From Spirogloea muscicola (lineage: Eukaryota; Streptophyta; Zygnematophyceae; Spirogloeales; Spirogloeaceae), in the NCBI GenBank assembly GCA_009602725.1, contig WELB01000003.1, positions 260,783 through 286,795 of the forward strand: a stretch of 26,013 bases of DNA, given 5' to 3'. Shown one piece after another: positions 1 through 10,883 of this stretch; position 1 is the stretch's first letter; each line of letters opens with the position of its first letter. Position numbers and translations under genes: made by a program. A model generated the notes under the pieces. It was not told where the DNA came from, did no database searches, and was given only the letters and a program-made list of their open reading frames with translations.

Positions 1-630
1 GCAGCCGCAGATCAGAGATGCTGGGCTCCTGGAAGTGGGTCCCCTGGCCAGAGCCAGAGGCAGCAGCGAGGGCTCTGCCGGCTTACTAACTTAGTAACCC
101 CGCGTCAGCAGCAAGTCGGAGTACTGCAACTTGGCCGCGATGAACGTGAATGTAGACGGAGACGTTGAATCTGATCTTCGAGGCTCCGCGGCAGGTTTCG
201 GCTTCACACGCGGCGGGGCCACGCGGTTGCGGCTGCATCCGGCGGCGGGCCATCCTGCGCCGGCCTGCTGGTGCCAACAATTCAGGTGGCCCCGAACGTT
301 TCCCAGAACGTGCTCCATAGTTGCAAGCCAAGCGACGCGGGAGCCCTGCACCCCTCAACCGGGGCCCCGGGTTGCGGGGCCGCGCGGCTGCGGCTTGGCC
401 CGGTCGCGGGGGCCATCTCCGCGCATGAATCATCCTCCCGCGCACGCCGCGCAGTGCCCCGCGCGCCACATTCGGCAACGCGCCCGCGTCTCGCGGCGGC
501 GGCGGCGGCGGGTTGCGGCGGCCCCTTGCCGTCGCTGCCGTCGGGTACGAGCGCCGCGCCGTCGGCGAGGCGTTCGGTGCGGTCATCGGTGTGGAGCCAA
601 GGGCCCCTGCTGCGCAGGCGGGGCGGCGCC
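1..630. other. GC-rich 5' flank of the RhoGAP gene, no gene assigned
   Basis: Very GC-rich, which keeps long frames open on both strands. None of them has a recognisable domain or a believable splice structure. The part nearest 630 is presumably promoter and 5' leader of the RhoGAP gene. The extreme left (90-127) carries a short retroelement-like tail described separately. Confidence 0.5.
90..127 (-). repeat. Short tail shared with the retroelement-like segment at 21507-21545
   Basis: Read on the minus strand, this segment ends a frame with YSDLLLTRGY and a stop. The plus-strand segment 21507-21545 ends a frame with YSDLMLLTRGY and a stop. The DNA is about three-quarters identical over 38 bp, with small indels. 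Similarity ends just after the stop codon. The likeliest reading is two decayed 3' ends of one mobile-element family, but the match is short and the element itself is not identified. Confidence 0.4.
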
Positions 631-3465
631 ATGGCGGCGGAGGAGCCGCCCGGGTGGCGCGGCAAGGCCGGCGGCTTTCTCGCCTCCTCCAGTGAGAGCC
701 GGCCGATGGCTGCGCCGTCACGCCGGTCCCGCAGCCGGCCGCAGCGCGCCCACGCCCTCGTGCTGGCCCATGGATGGCCGCACTGCGACAAGCTCGCTGG
801 TCCGCCTGAGCCGCTACTGCGCTCGCTGCGTGCGCCAGGCGCGAAGCTGCGGGAAGCCGCGGCCCGCGCCGGGACGGCCGTCGCGGGCGCCGCCGAGGGC
901 GCCGGCTCGGTCGCCAAGTCCACGTGGGCCACCACCAGGGAAGGGTGGAGCGCCAACGTGCAGCCGCGAGTCGAGCCGCTGATCCGCTCCGTCTCCGGCG
1001 CCGCCACGGAGACGGGCAGCCGGCTGCGGCGGGGCATCGTCGACACCAGCAACCGCGTGGCGGCCAGCCGCGTTGGCCAGCGAGTGGGGCAGGTGCGCCT
1101 TGCTCTGCTGCGCTGCGCTCCCTGGCGGCTGGCCGCTCGCTTCAGCATCCTGTGCTCGCACGTCTCGCCACAGCCCAGCTGCAGAAAGTCTTTATTGTCT
1201 CTTTGCAGTTTTCTAATTGAACCTGTGACTGAAGGTCACAGGTTCACATGTACAGCAGTGAGGGTCGGCCACATTTGATCTTCCTGGGCTGGTGGTACTC
1301 GATAACGTCATGGCCTCAGGCACTCCTCTCTGCTGCAGGCCACCCGAAGCTCGCTAGAGCGGAGCAGGAGCCTGCTTGCGCGAGCCGACTGGCGGCAGAA
1401 GGCATGTGTGCTGGCCCTCACAGACTCCGTGGGTCTGTTGAGCCGCTTTATGTCTAGCCTGCTCAGTGATGGCAATGCTGCAAAACCCGCGGATGTCATT
1501 TATCTACAACAGTCTAGCATCGCAGTGCAGATGCTACTTTGATGAAGTTGGCTTGCACATCATAATGAAGTGCCACCTTCAGCTCATACACTGGGGCAGT
1601 CATGTGTCTGACATGCATCTGAGATTGATCTCCTGACAACTTTGCCAGGGGAAAACGACAAAGGGAGGTGAGGTCATCCGCATCACCAGTCGTCCTCCCG
1701 TCACAGTCGTCTCTGAGATGCTCTTTTGGTGGCAGTTGCTTGAAGAGATGCCTGCCAAGTACCCCAAGACCAGCATAACGCGTTGATGCTCAGCAACTCA
1801 CAGCAATTATCTGTTGTTTCGCTGAAGTCCTACTGTAGCAGTCCCATACTCGATTTAGAGCTGACTGAAGGAATGCTTCCTACACCAGCGCCAATAGTTT
1901 CCTTCTTTCATGCTCACTGACAAAGTGCCTATTTCCACCTACAGTGTTTGGGGTCCCGTTGGAAGTTGCTGTGCAGCAGGCGAACAACGCCAGGCTGGTG
2001 CCTCATGTACTGGCAGAATGTGTGAATCACCTTATCTTGTCAGGTCAGGCGCACTGCTTTTATCATGGTTGCAGTGGCCCACAGGAACTCAAGCTGTCAA
2101 GAATGAGGCAGCAGCAATAAGACAGGATGGGCTAGCACTGTAATGGAAGCTGTTCAAAGCAAGTACTCATCTGATGGGCTGCTGCTTCTGCTCCACACCA
2201 CCTGCAGGGCTGACAACTGAAGAGTTGTTTCTGAGGGAGGGCAAGAAAGAGGTGCTGACTGATTTGATCCAAGTTTTTGATGAAGGTACCATTTTCGCAC
2301 TTGTCGTTACCCTGGTCCAGTGTAGGAGAAGCAGACTGCTCGTCTGATTCCAAGCGCAGGCAGAGCTCGAATGGCATTGTAGCCTTGTTAAAGGTCTTGT
2401 CTAGTGGCAACCTGGGTCTTAACACCCTGTATCCTGGTTCGCAGATGCACACGCCAGGGTGCCAGAGAACACGGAGGAGGTTGATGTGGCGGCGCTTATC
2501 CTGTTATACCTGCAGAGCCTTCCTGAGCCTCTCTTGACGTACGAGCTCTATTATGCAATAGTTGATGCCGGCAGTGACGTTCAACAGCTCAAAGAGCTGG
2601 TCTCCTCGCTGCCTCCTGCGAACGAGGCCTCTTTGGAGTTCCTGGCTGCACTGTTTCTCCGTGTTGCTCAGAAGGCTGAGCTCAACAAGGTGCTTGATTG
2701 GCTACACTTCTCATGCATGTCATGAGCCTCGTTATCTTACTTCCTCCTCTTGCTGCATACTCTTCATCCTCTGAACCTTTGCCAGATGAGGTGAGCCGAG
2801 GGCAACCACGACTTTCTCTGTTTTATGAAAAGCTAACATGTGCAGATGGCCGGCTTGCAGATGGATGCTCACAAATTGGCGACTGTTGTCGCTCCGGCTC
2901 TACTATGGCAGAAGAGCTCAACAGCTGAACAGGAGGCCAGGGCTAAGTCTTCACCAGCTCATGTGCCTGCTCCAGCTGGTGAGGGTTGTGTATGCTCAAG
3001 CAAGCCACCACTGCCCTTGCAGTTACATTCTCACCTGCGGAGCTGCCAGGCACCAATATTTGGTTGTGTATATTGCAGCAGGTGAGCCGCTTGTCGATGG
3101 AGAAGATGCTAAGGGAAGTGAGGCAGCAGCGCCAACAGGCTCGGATGGGCAGCCAACAGACATACCGCTGGAGTTGGAGCCGAACGCTGAACAAGCTGCT
3201 GTAACAGCTGCTGTACAGGTCAGGCCTCGACATGGAGTTACTCCCAGCTGTTGTATGTGCTACTTGCTCTGCTACAGCAACACTCAATCATACTGCATTC
3301 TTCTTCTCCCACGCACAACATGTTCTGTAACCTATCTTCTTGCATAGGAGTAGTAAATCATGACTGAGAAGGCCAGGTCCATTTGTCTGTGTGCAGTGTC
3401 TGATTGAGCATCATGATGCCATTTTTGCACCGAAGGAGGCACCTTGGCAGAATGTTTCAGTTTAG
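631..3465 (+). CDS. RhoGAP-domain protein (plant At5g61530 type), probably catalytically weak
   Basis: Nine exons: 631-691, 839-1092, 1339-1432, 1945-2043, 2208-2285, 2445-2689,2861-2978, 3082-3218, 3397-3465. All join in phase and give 384 residues. The start ATG at 631 has a strong context (GGCGCCATGGCG). The N-terminus (about 1-105) is Ala/Gly/Arg-rich with a GxLASSS...AKLREAA stretch, like the plant small RhoGAP family. The RhoGAP fold spans about 137-315, with VFGVPLEVAV, VDVAALILLYLQSLPEPLL and MDAHKLATVVAPALLW. The protein ends in CLIEHHDAIF...NVSV, as in plant homologues. RhoGAP proteins speed GTP hydrolysis by Rho/ROP GTPases. Here the arginine-finger slot holds Leu178, followed by Arg179, and other catalytic positions also differ. 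The donor of exon 3 (1432) is the least certain junction. The 147-bp first intron has no stop, so an unspliced frame also runs through it. Confidence 0.85.
1218..1246. other. Perfect 12-bp inverted repeat inside intron 2 of the RhoGAP gene
   Basis: TGAACCTGTGAC (1218-1229) and GTCACAGGTTCA (1235-1246) are perfectly complementary around a 5-nt loop, TGAAG. It lies in the intron 1093-1338 and could fold in the pre-mRNA. Confidence 0.6.
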
Positions 3466-4158
3466 TCAACACCTCCAGTCTCAACACCTGTTCATAGAGT
3501 TACACGTGCACATCTCTCCCCTGTAGAAAGAGCTCATGGTCCTTAAGTGACCAGTATTCTGTCTCCAGTCAATTTCCGTCGTGCCCTTTGCATCTAGTCT
3601 TCTAATTATGACAAGTGTGTCTCACAAGGACATGCAAGCAAGCCCGCAACGGGATCAACAGCTCTGACTGGAAGTGACTGTCTTTTTCTTGTGTACTTAA
3701 GCCCTCCATCACCTGAAATAGAAATACCCGTTGAGCCCATGCTCTTGCGCATCCTCCAATTTGCAGACAATGCATAGCTTGGCTGATGTTCGTCTATGTG
3801 GTCACCAGTATTCTTTTGCAAGATGTTGTGAAGGCAGGCTTGGAGAATTCTGCATAGCATCACTGGCACGATTGACAGAGTATCCCAATCACATGAATGG
3901 CAAATTAACTTATGTACATACTTGGCATGGTTGTAGGAATACAGATGCCGAAATAAAGAGGTGCAGGTCTCATCGCACTTAGGAAGCGCTTGAAGAAGCA
4001 GAAACTAAGAGCAGGACGCTGAAGTTCTTGATCTGTAGCACACTCTGCACTTGATAGCAGGTTTTAGAAACCTGCCCAAATGTTTCATCTGCTAATTACA
4101 ATGTGCTCCATGGCCAAGGGTGCTTGTGTGAGCAGGGACTGCTAAACTGCCCCCCTCC
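3466..4158. other. Convergent 3' flanks of the RhoGAP and glycosyltransferase genes
   Basis: Tail-to-tail intergenic stretch of 693 bp, presumably both 3' UTRs. I see no gene. The open frames here are short, lack family motifs and have no matching splice partners. A minus-strand TGTAA lies at 4096-4100. Confidence 0.6.
4096..4100 (-). terminator. UGUAA-type poly(A) signal of the glycosyltransferase gene
   Basis: TGTAA on the minus strand, about 60 nt past the stop codon at 4159-4161. UGUAA is the usual poly(A) signal in chlorophyte green algae. The position is right, but a 5-mer can occur by chance. Confidence 0.45.
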
Positions 4159-7100
4159 TCAAGTCTGCAATGGCCCAGCACCATGAGTGTCCAGTTCAAG
4201 ACGCAGGAGGCTGACGGCTGCACCTACCCCATCCTGCAGTGCAAGTCGGTTGCCTATTAGAGGTGTTGGAGCAAGCATCAAGTGCAGAATATGTCCAACT
4301 CCTTTGCAACACCAGGCCAAGGGTGGAATCCAAATCTCCTGCATGGCTGCAAGGTAGGCACAGCAGTGGACTTCAGATACCTCATTGCCAAGATTGCTCG
4401 CAATGTCACGGGCCCGCTGCCTCATGGTGGGCGCAGCAGCTTGCAAGATGGCTCCTGTTAGAGCATCTGTACCCTCAATAAGGGGTTCCAAAGTGCCCCT
4501 GCCGCTCAGAATGTTATGCAAAGCTACCGGCTTGGAGGCAACTCCAAGCCATGCCATCCGTTCGGCCCAGTAGAACTGGTCGAAAATGAAAGGGCATGGA
4601 ACCTGCAGGAAGCATTATTTGCAAGCTCAATACAAATTGGTATGGTATGTGAGCGCCAGGTTAGGTGATTGATTGCATGATCAAGCCAGAACTCTATGTG
4701 ACCACAGTAAGGCAAGCTTAAGGTGCTACAAAATGTTGCAGCACGTTCAGGTGAAGATCCTTCTGTCATGCACCCTTGGAGTAGTACTTGTGATATGCCT
4801 GCTCCTAGCGCAGCTGCTGTAGTGCCGCTGCAGCATGTGCATCAGGCACTCAGAATTTATTAGGTGCACGATCAGATAAAGTGCTCTGACTTCAGAGGAC
4901 CTATCTGCCACAATTCACAAGTATAGATTCGCAAGCTCACACAAATGTGAATGCATGTGACAATGTAATTGCATGTCCAACCACAAGACCAGAATGAGCA
5001 CCTTCCGGCATGATGAACAACCAGCCCACATCTGTGAAATAACCAGTTATGAGGTATAGACCTGCAACTTGTACAGAGGAGAACTGAGTCATGCAGACAA
5101 TCTTTTATCTGAGAACCTTTTTGCAGAGCTGTATACAATACCAATGTGGCTGGCAAGGTAGATGAGAAGGTAGCAGAAATATACCGTGCAATGCAGAAGA
5201 GTTGGCCGTCCACCAGCTGCAGACCCTCCTCTAGCTCAATATGCATATTCCTGCAACTTTTGTTGGAGGGCCTCACTGCCATGGCAGCAATTGCATCCTC
5301 CAAGGGCGTGTGGTTGCCAGTGAGCAATATGGCACGATATCCAGTGCGTTGTATTGTTGCCACAAGAATCTGAAGAAGTAGACCTGCGTTCTGGATAAGG
5401 CCCATGCTGCAGGAGTTGAAGAGACACAGTAACCGTGAGACATCCTGGAACTTGCAGGCCAGCCAGCCAGCCAGCCAACCAGCAGCCACATCTGCACTAG
5501 GGTCAAAAGCTGAAGGCATGCTTTTCTTGGATTAGTGGTTAGTATTGCCACCCTCCTGATTTCTCTGGTGAAGCTGTTGCGTCCAGATCAAGCTTAAGAC
5601 ATAAAGAAGGTCCCTTTCTGCACTTTCTTGACAAGAGGAGGGACTAAAGCACACGGCAACGTTGACCGCTGACCTGCCCATGGAGCTGAACCCAACAACA
5701 ATTGGTGGGTCACTGCCAGCCCTGATGCCTTCCAGATACTGCTGCAGCTTTGGCGGTGGCACATACTGGTGCCTGCGCCCGTCATAGCTGCGCTTTGTAT
5801 CAAAGACATGCTCCTTGTCGCTCCAGAATCCACAAAGATGTACGCTCGTCGGCCAGTACTCTGCACATTTTGGGGATTTAAATCATCAGGAGTATAGTGA
5901 AAGTTGTTGTGCATGTTGCGAACCTCAGCCACCAAAATGGCGCAGCTTTACAAAGCAGAGGGTTTGGATGAGGCAGGAGACCTGGACGCTCTACAACATT
6001 TGGGCTCACACCATACCTGTGTCTCCACACACACACAAAGCGCACACACAGAAAGGGTTGCGGTGGGCACAGGAGATAAGTAGGCATCACAATGCAGGTA
6101 ATCAAGGCGGGATGATGAGAGTCGGAACAGCAGCATCTACTCAGCCTCTACAACAAGACAGAGGCTCACAATAGCAGCGGGGCTGCTGGCCAATTGTATG
6201 ACACTGGCAGCTCTGTGACGGGATCCTGCAAGCAGGCATTCAAGACAAATCTGACTCATCCAAGCGCGGCTGTTCGTCATTCAGTGAACTTTGTCACAAT
6301 CACAAGTTTGCAATCAACCTTCAAGACAAGTCGAACTTCTTATGTCGTTTAAGTGCATAAGATTCCAGTGGGCATGCAGGAACACCGTTAATGAGCAGCA
6401 GCTCAGCTTGAGGCAGTCCTTGCGCCAGGCACTCCAACGCTGTGAAAACAGGGGCCACAACCAGTGCTCAACTTCAGGCCACCCCAGCTGCAAGCATGAG
6501 GAGACGAGCTCGCCTGTCTGAGGCCATGGCTGCTTGCTGGCACACAGAACTACTACCATCTAAGCAAAGTCGTTGAAACATTCCATGCCCCATGTGCAGC
6601 CAGATTCAATGCTGTCCTGCCACCTATTACATTGCAGGCGTCTGCAGTTACGTTGCATGGCTGGCAGATGTGCCAGTTGCAGATGAGTATGCAGGATACT
6701 ACCTTGTGAGGTGCGGCCTGCTTCAGTGCCCTTAGCAGATCTGGATGTAAATCACGAAACTGACTTTCAAGTGAAGCTGGAGCACTGCAATGCGACCAAG
6801 CTGACTGAGCTATCTCTGTCAACAGCACTCCTGACATGAGCTGTCTGGCACACCTGCCTAAACAGCCTCATGGAGTGTGCCAGACATCAACTCCGGTTGT
6901 GCTTATGGAGGGTGAGAGATAAGGATGACTTCACATACCAATAGGGGATGAAGTATGGGGCTGCAGCAGCACATCTGAAGCCAAAATATTCAGACAAGTG
7001 CCACGCTTCCTGCTTGAAGGCATGGTCTTCTATCATCACCAAGAGGCTACTTTGTGCACCAGCACCAAGCATATGCAGAGCATCGCTGCCTAATGTGCAG

Positions 7101-8457
7101 TTTTCTAGTGACACAAAAGCCAAGCCAAATAGCACTATATGATAACCTGATAGCACAGAACATTGGTCCAAGTTATCTCGTATTGTAAATATCTCCTACG
7201 GCAAAGAAGGTCCAAGAAAAGTACCAGGGCAAAAAGGTTGAATACTACCAACGTCAGATCCCCCTGTGTGTATCGTCCAAGAGCCTCGTCAAAGCAGTCT
7301 TTACACTGCTCCTGGTGCAATCTCTCAAGCTCAAGCCCCCAACCCCCAGCTCTTGACTCATGCTTCACCTCGTCCTCTGCATACAATTGACAGGTCAAAA
7401 CCTTGCTGCTTAAGTTGTAAGCTGGAGGAGTGGATGTAAGTTCTCTCCTGCCATGGCTAACAGACACAGGGTAACCCTGCACTCCCACAACATGGTCAAA
7501 TGAGGCAATGTCACTGCTTGATAATCCAGCAAAATCAAGTGCATACCAGTGCTTGTGGGAGGGGACCCAAGCTCCCGGCTTGCAACAGGAGGTGTGGAAA
7601 CCCAGGTCGTAGCAACTCCTTCATCTTCTAGAGCATCCTTGTAAATCACCTGAGGACGTCAGTACATGCTGCATGTCAGAATGAGGAGCAGAACAAGGCA
7701 CTACTATGTGCAGGTTCTGCATGTAGCACTTTGACAGAAGAAGGAGAAGAAGAAGATCGCAAGCACACTGAGAGGAAGGACAGGGATATGGATAGGGATA
7801 GATAAGACCACCTTTGCAATTCTGTTTATCGCAAAACACAGAGGTAAGCACAAGGATCCTGCTGCTGACATTGGTCATGGAAGCGCAACTCAGTGACCTG
7901 TGGACTAGGTCCCCGCCTCCTTGCATGCTGCACAAGCTGCAGTGTCCTACCCGTGTCTTGACCAGGAGAAATGCTTTGTATCAGGGGGCACCTTGTGAGC
8001 AGCATTCGAGCAAAAGTGGACATCGACGTCGGCGCAGGACAGCGCCATCGCCCGCGCCAGGACCTGCGCGCGATCGGGGACGCCAGGAGGCTGCTGAGAT
8101 CGTCGGCACGGCAGGGTGCAGCTGGTCGTCTGCTCAATACACGTCAAAAGGGGTCCGATGGACACGCCACTCGTCGCACTGCAGCAGGTGCTTCGGCAGC
8201 CCCTGCTGTGAATGCGCAGCCTTCATCCGAGCTCGTCCAGCAGAAGGGGCGGAGGGCCCCCGGGATCGGGACCTACTGGCCGACCTCGGCAACGCCAGCC
8301 ACTGTGCGCGCGGAGGGCGGCAGCGAGCACTCACAGCGAGGGGCTGGACGTCTCCACGCGTTCCAAACGCCATGAACAAGGCTCGGTGAGCGCGGCCGTC
8401 GCCGCCGCGGCGCGGCGGCGGCGGTGGCGACGGCGGCGGCGGAGGCCCACGGCGCAT
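4159..8457 (-). CDS. GT28/UGT80-type UDP-glycosyltransferase (sterol glucosyltransferase-like)
   Basis: Sixteen exons in transcript order: 8457-8335, 8063-7992, 7649-7547, 7376-7225, 7009-6939, 6784-6703, 6487-6386, 6225-6170, 6016-5982, 5860-5674, 5406-5277, 5216-5185, 5061-5002, 4827-4788, 4602-4381, 4233-4159. All phases agree, giving 513 residues. The N-terminus is a Pro/Arg-rich leader followed by FMAFGTRGDVQPLAVLA, the GT28 N-terminal signature. The middle holds NLFALEAWHLSE, YGVSPNVVERPEYWP and VGFSSMGSMG. The C-terminal nucleotide-sugar site has PHNWLFHRC, VVHHAGSGTTAAAL (about 397-410) and FDQFYWAERMAW. The family moves glucose from UDP-glucose to sterols or similar lipids; the acceptor here is unknown. 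HHAGSGTT replaces the usual HHGGAGTT. The acceptor of exon 7 could instead be at 6517, adding ten residues. An upstream in-frame TTG at 8496 is not a likely start. Confidence 0.85.
5458..5481. repeat. (AGCC)n microsatellite in a glycosyltransferase intron
   Basis: About five CAGC/AGCC units in the intron between the exons ending at 5674 and starting at 5406. It is an ordinary simple repeat. Confidence 0.8.
6027..6053. repeat. (CA)n microsatellite in a glycosyltransferase intron
   Basis: Two short CA runs separated by AAAGCG lie just upstream of the acceptor of the 35-nt exon 5982-6016. On the transcript this is GT-rich rather than the usual pyrimidine tract. Confidence 0.7.
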
Positions 8458-8580
8458 GGCGCGACGAGGCTCAGGGGAGGGGGGGGGCACAGCCAACCAT
8501 AGCTTAAGAAACCTAATCTAGACGACGAGGATTCGAGCCGCGCAGGCCATGGCGGCGGCGACCTGCCGCCTCGCGCCGCC
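8458..8580. promoter_or_regulatory. Divergent promoter shared by the glycosyltransferase and 5-FCL genes
   Basis: Only 123 bp separate the two divergent start codons (8457 on minus, 8581 on plus). Both promoters and both leaders must overlap here or extend into the opposite gene. Each leader contains a short upstream ORF. No TATA box is obvious. The arrangement suggests co-regulation, but that is inference. Confidence 0.6.
8471..8500 (-). other. Upstream ORF (9 codons plus stop) in the glycosyltransferase leader
   Basis: ATG at 8500 (minus) reads MVGCAPPLP and stops at 8471, 13 nt before the main ATG at 8457. It is in a different frame from the main CDS. Whether it lies within the mRNA depends on the unknown transcription start. 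Confidence 0.4.
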
Positions 8581-8584
8581 ATGA
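8549..8584 (+). other. Upstream ORF overlapping the 5-FCL start (ATGA)
   Basis: ATG at 8549 in a GCCATGG context reads MAAATCRLAPP and ends in TGA at 8582-8584. That stop overlaps the main ATG (8581-8583) as ATGA. This geometry favours termination-reinitiation or leaky scanning onto the main ORF. Confidence 0.45.
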
Positions 8585-10883
8585 CCCCCTCCGCCTGGAG
8601 GCACCGCGCCGGCGGCGGCGGCCGCGGCCTCCTCGTCCGCCTCCCGGGCCTCCTCCTCAGCTCCCCGGGCTGGCGCGCGCCGCCTGTCGACCGCGCCAGC
8701 GGCGCTGCGGGCTCGGTGGCTGGAGGCGGCAGCCACATACACGCGATGGCGTCCGCGGCCGCCGTGCCGGAGCCGAGCGCGAGGCCGGCCGCGGGCAGCC
8801 TGCAGGACGACAAGGCGCGCATCCGGGCGCGCGTGCGCGCCGCGCTGCGCCAGATGACCTCGGAGCAGCGCGCCGCCGAAGGTCGTCCCCCGCTTGGCCT
8901 CGCTCGTGGTTGCCGTCGTGCCACGCGCCACGAGTCACCAAAGCTTGGCTCTTGCTTAGCATGTAGTCTTGGACTACCGTTTCAGACGGCACGACGAGAG
9001 CTCGTGCAGTTCGGACTCTGCACCCACATGGTAGAGATCGTGGAGGCAGCATGAGGATGCTTAGGGACAACGGCGAGACGGCCTGCAGGGCTCCGCAAGA
9101 GATGCTCAGCTGTTGTTGCGCAAGTGAGCATCACTACAGAGCGACGCTCTCGAGTCAGGAGCTGGTAGACTGGCACCTGGCAGCTGGCACAATGTAGCTG
9201 ACGGTGGCTGCTCCGACTCACTCGTGAGACAGACCTTAGCATCCAGAAGGCCATCTTGGAGAGCAGTTGGTTCCGGAGCAGCGGCCGCCTCTGCGCGTAC
9301 ATCTACTGTGCAGCGTTGCGGGAGGTGAACTCGTCTGCCGTCCTCACAGAGGTGCTGCAGGCAGGTAAGATTGTGCAACGAAAATGCAGACTGATTCTCC
9401 AAGTGTTGATCATAGCTTGCTCCCAGTCATCCAATGCTTAATTGGTATTTGCAACCTGGTGTTCAGGTCTATATCATTTGCATGGCTTGCTTCGCTGGTG
9501 ATGACATGATACCACGTTTCATGTTAGGTCGTCCAAGATGCCTGTACGTGCCGCGGATTGAGGACAAGCAGAGCCGCATGCGGATGCTGCGCATCACCAA
9601 TCTCACCTCTGACGTTGAAGCCAACAGCAGCAACAGCATGAAGATTCTGGAGCCAAAGCTGAAGGACTCGTCAGGGGCGCCTCGAGAAGATGGTGGGTAC
9701 TAATGCAATTGTAAGCTCCTGCAGGCTGCAAAAGCGACTGGGCTTGGAGAACGATGCCTAACCAGAATCACGCAGATGGAACACGCCGCAAGATGTTACT
9801 GCACGACAACTCTGTGCCTTCTATTGCTCAGTTGCCTTCCCTTGCTGGCAGCTATGCAGGCTGAGGAGCCGCTCGACCTTGTGCTCATGCCAGGTGAAGG
9901 ACATTGCTATCATGGCATCCGTCAACATTGCTATCAGGAGGCTTATTTGGCATGCACGCTTTTGGGTAACTCTTGTTGTACTTGACCTTGTTGCGCTTTT
10001 CCTGCTGTTAAAAGTCATTTATTACCTGCCTTTATGGTCCCTGCAAGCTGACATGTAGTCCTCATCAGGGCCTGAAAAGGCTGGGCATATCTCCCGCAAT
10101 GCAGGTCTTGCTTTTGACAAATCAGGAGGACGATTGGGCCGTGGAGGAGGGTGAGTGCAGCAGTCCTTCCCAATCAAGTGTCATGCTGCAACCACTGTGA
10201 CGAGCACTTGATGGGGACTGCTGATTCATACTAGTCATGCCATGCTCAGCTCATTCATCGCTCCTTCCAGGCCCACACGGCTGCTGGAGCAGGCTAGGCA
10301 TGCTCTTCTCGTGCAATCACATTGCCTGCCTGCAGGACTTGCCATAAGAGCACCAGTCTTGCAGTTGGCAGACTTGTTCACTTTGGGTTCTGCACTTTTG
10401 AGATTGTATTAGTTGTGGTCACAATGCAGGTATTATGACCTCTTCCTCCAGAGCTACCACGAGCGCGCTCGCAGCAAGGGCTGGAAACGACCTCTGTGCG
10501 GTGGGTTGTGCCAGCTTACTTGAAGTCAGTGCCATCCTTCTGTGTGCAAGGACTTGCAAATGGACGGTGCTCCCTGAGAGGATTCGTGAGGCAGCTATCC
10601 AGCAATTTGCATTGCACAGAGGCAGAGTCGAAGTTGAAGTCACGGTGAGGCTTGTCTTATTTGGCAAGCTTCGAATGAGAGAAAAGTAACTGACGCTTCA
10701 GGCACCACCGTGCTTTTGCCTTGTTCTCCGGCAGTGGCCTTGGCATACTCGGTCCAGGTTCTGGAGGAAGCAGTGCCCATGGATGCGAGCGACGCCGTGG
10801 TGGATGGGCTTGTCACGGCAACAGGCATCGTGATCACCCTGGGGGGCAGGCTGGACCGAAGTGGCGGCTCGGAGCCCAGCTAG
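8581..10883 (+). CDS. 5FCL: 5-formyltetrahydrofolate cyclo-ligase (5-FCL), probably mitochondrial
   Basis: Seven exons: 8581-8881, 9233-9364, 9528-9692, 9852-9893, 10105-10150, 10430-10500, 10735-10883. They join in phase to 301 residues. The enzyme converts 5-formyl-THF and ATP to 5,10-methenyl-THF, salvaging the storage form of folate. Residues 1-55 are rich in Arg, Gly and Ala with few acids, like a mitochondrial transit peptide; plant 5-FCL is mitochondrial. Met56 (8746) could start a shorter form. The core begins at DDKARIRARVRAALRQM and continues with SSGRLCAYIYCAALREV, CLYVPRIEDKQSRMRML and EEPLDLVLMPG. The family signature GGRLGRGGGYYDLFL falls around 218-232. YSVQVLEE and VDGLVTATGIVIT follow near the C-terminus. 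Exon 4 is only 42 nt, and its acceptor at 9852 is the one that keeps frame. The tail after VIT is divergent. Confidence 0.9.

Noticed and set aside
86-982. Long overlapping open frames on both strands of the left end
   Set aside because: The sequence is extremely GC-rich, which removes stop codons from all frames. The products are Arg/Pro/Ala-rich with no family motifs, and only the frame starting at 631 fits the RhoGAP family.
8471-8496. In-frame upstream extension of the glycosyltransferase from TTG at 8496
   Set aside because: TTG is not a usual start in nuclear genes. An in-frame ATG at 8457 precedes the conserved GTRGDVQP motif.
10505-10734. Possible extra 5-FCL exon around 10510-10690
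   Set aside because: Exon 10430-10500 joins 10735 in phase (C|VALAYSV), matching the family without any insertion.
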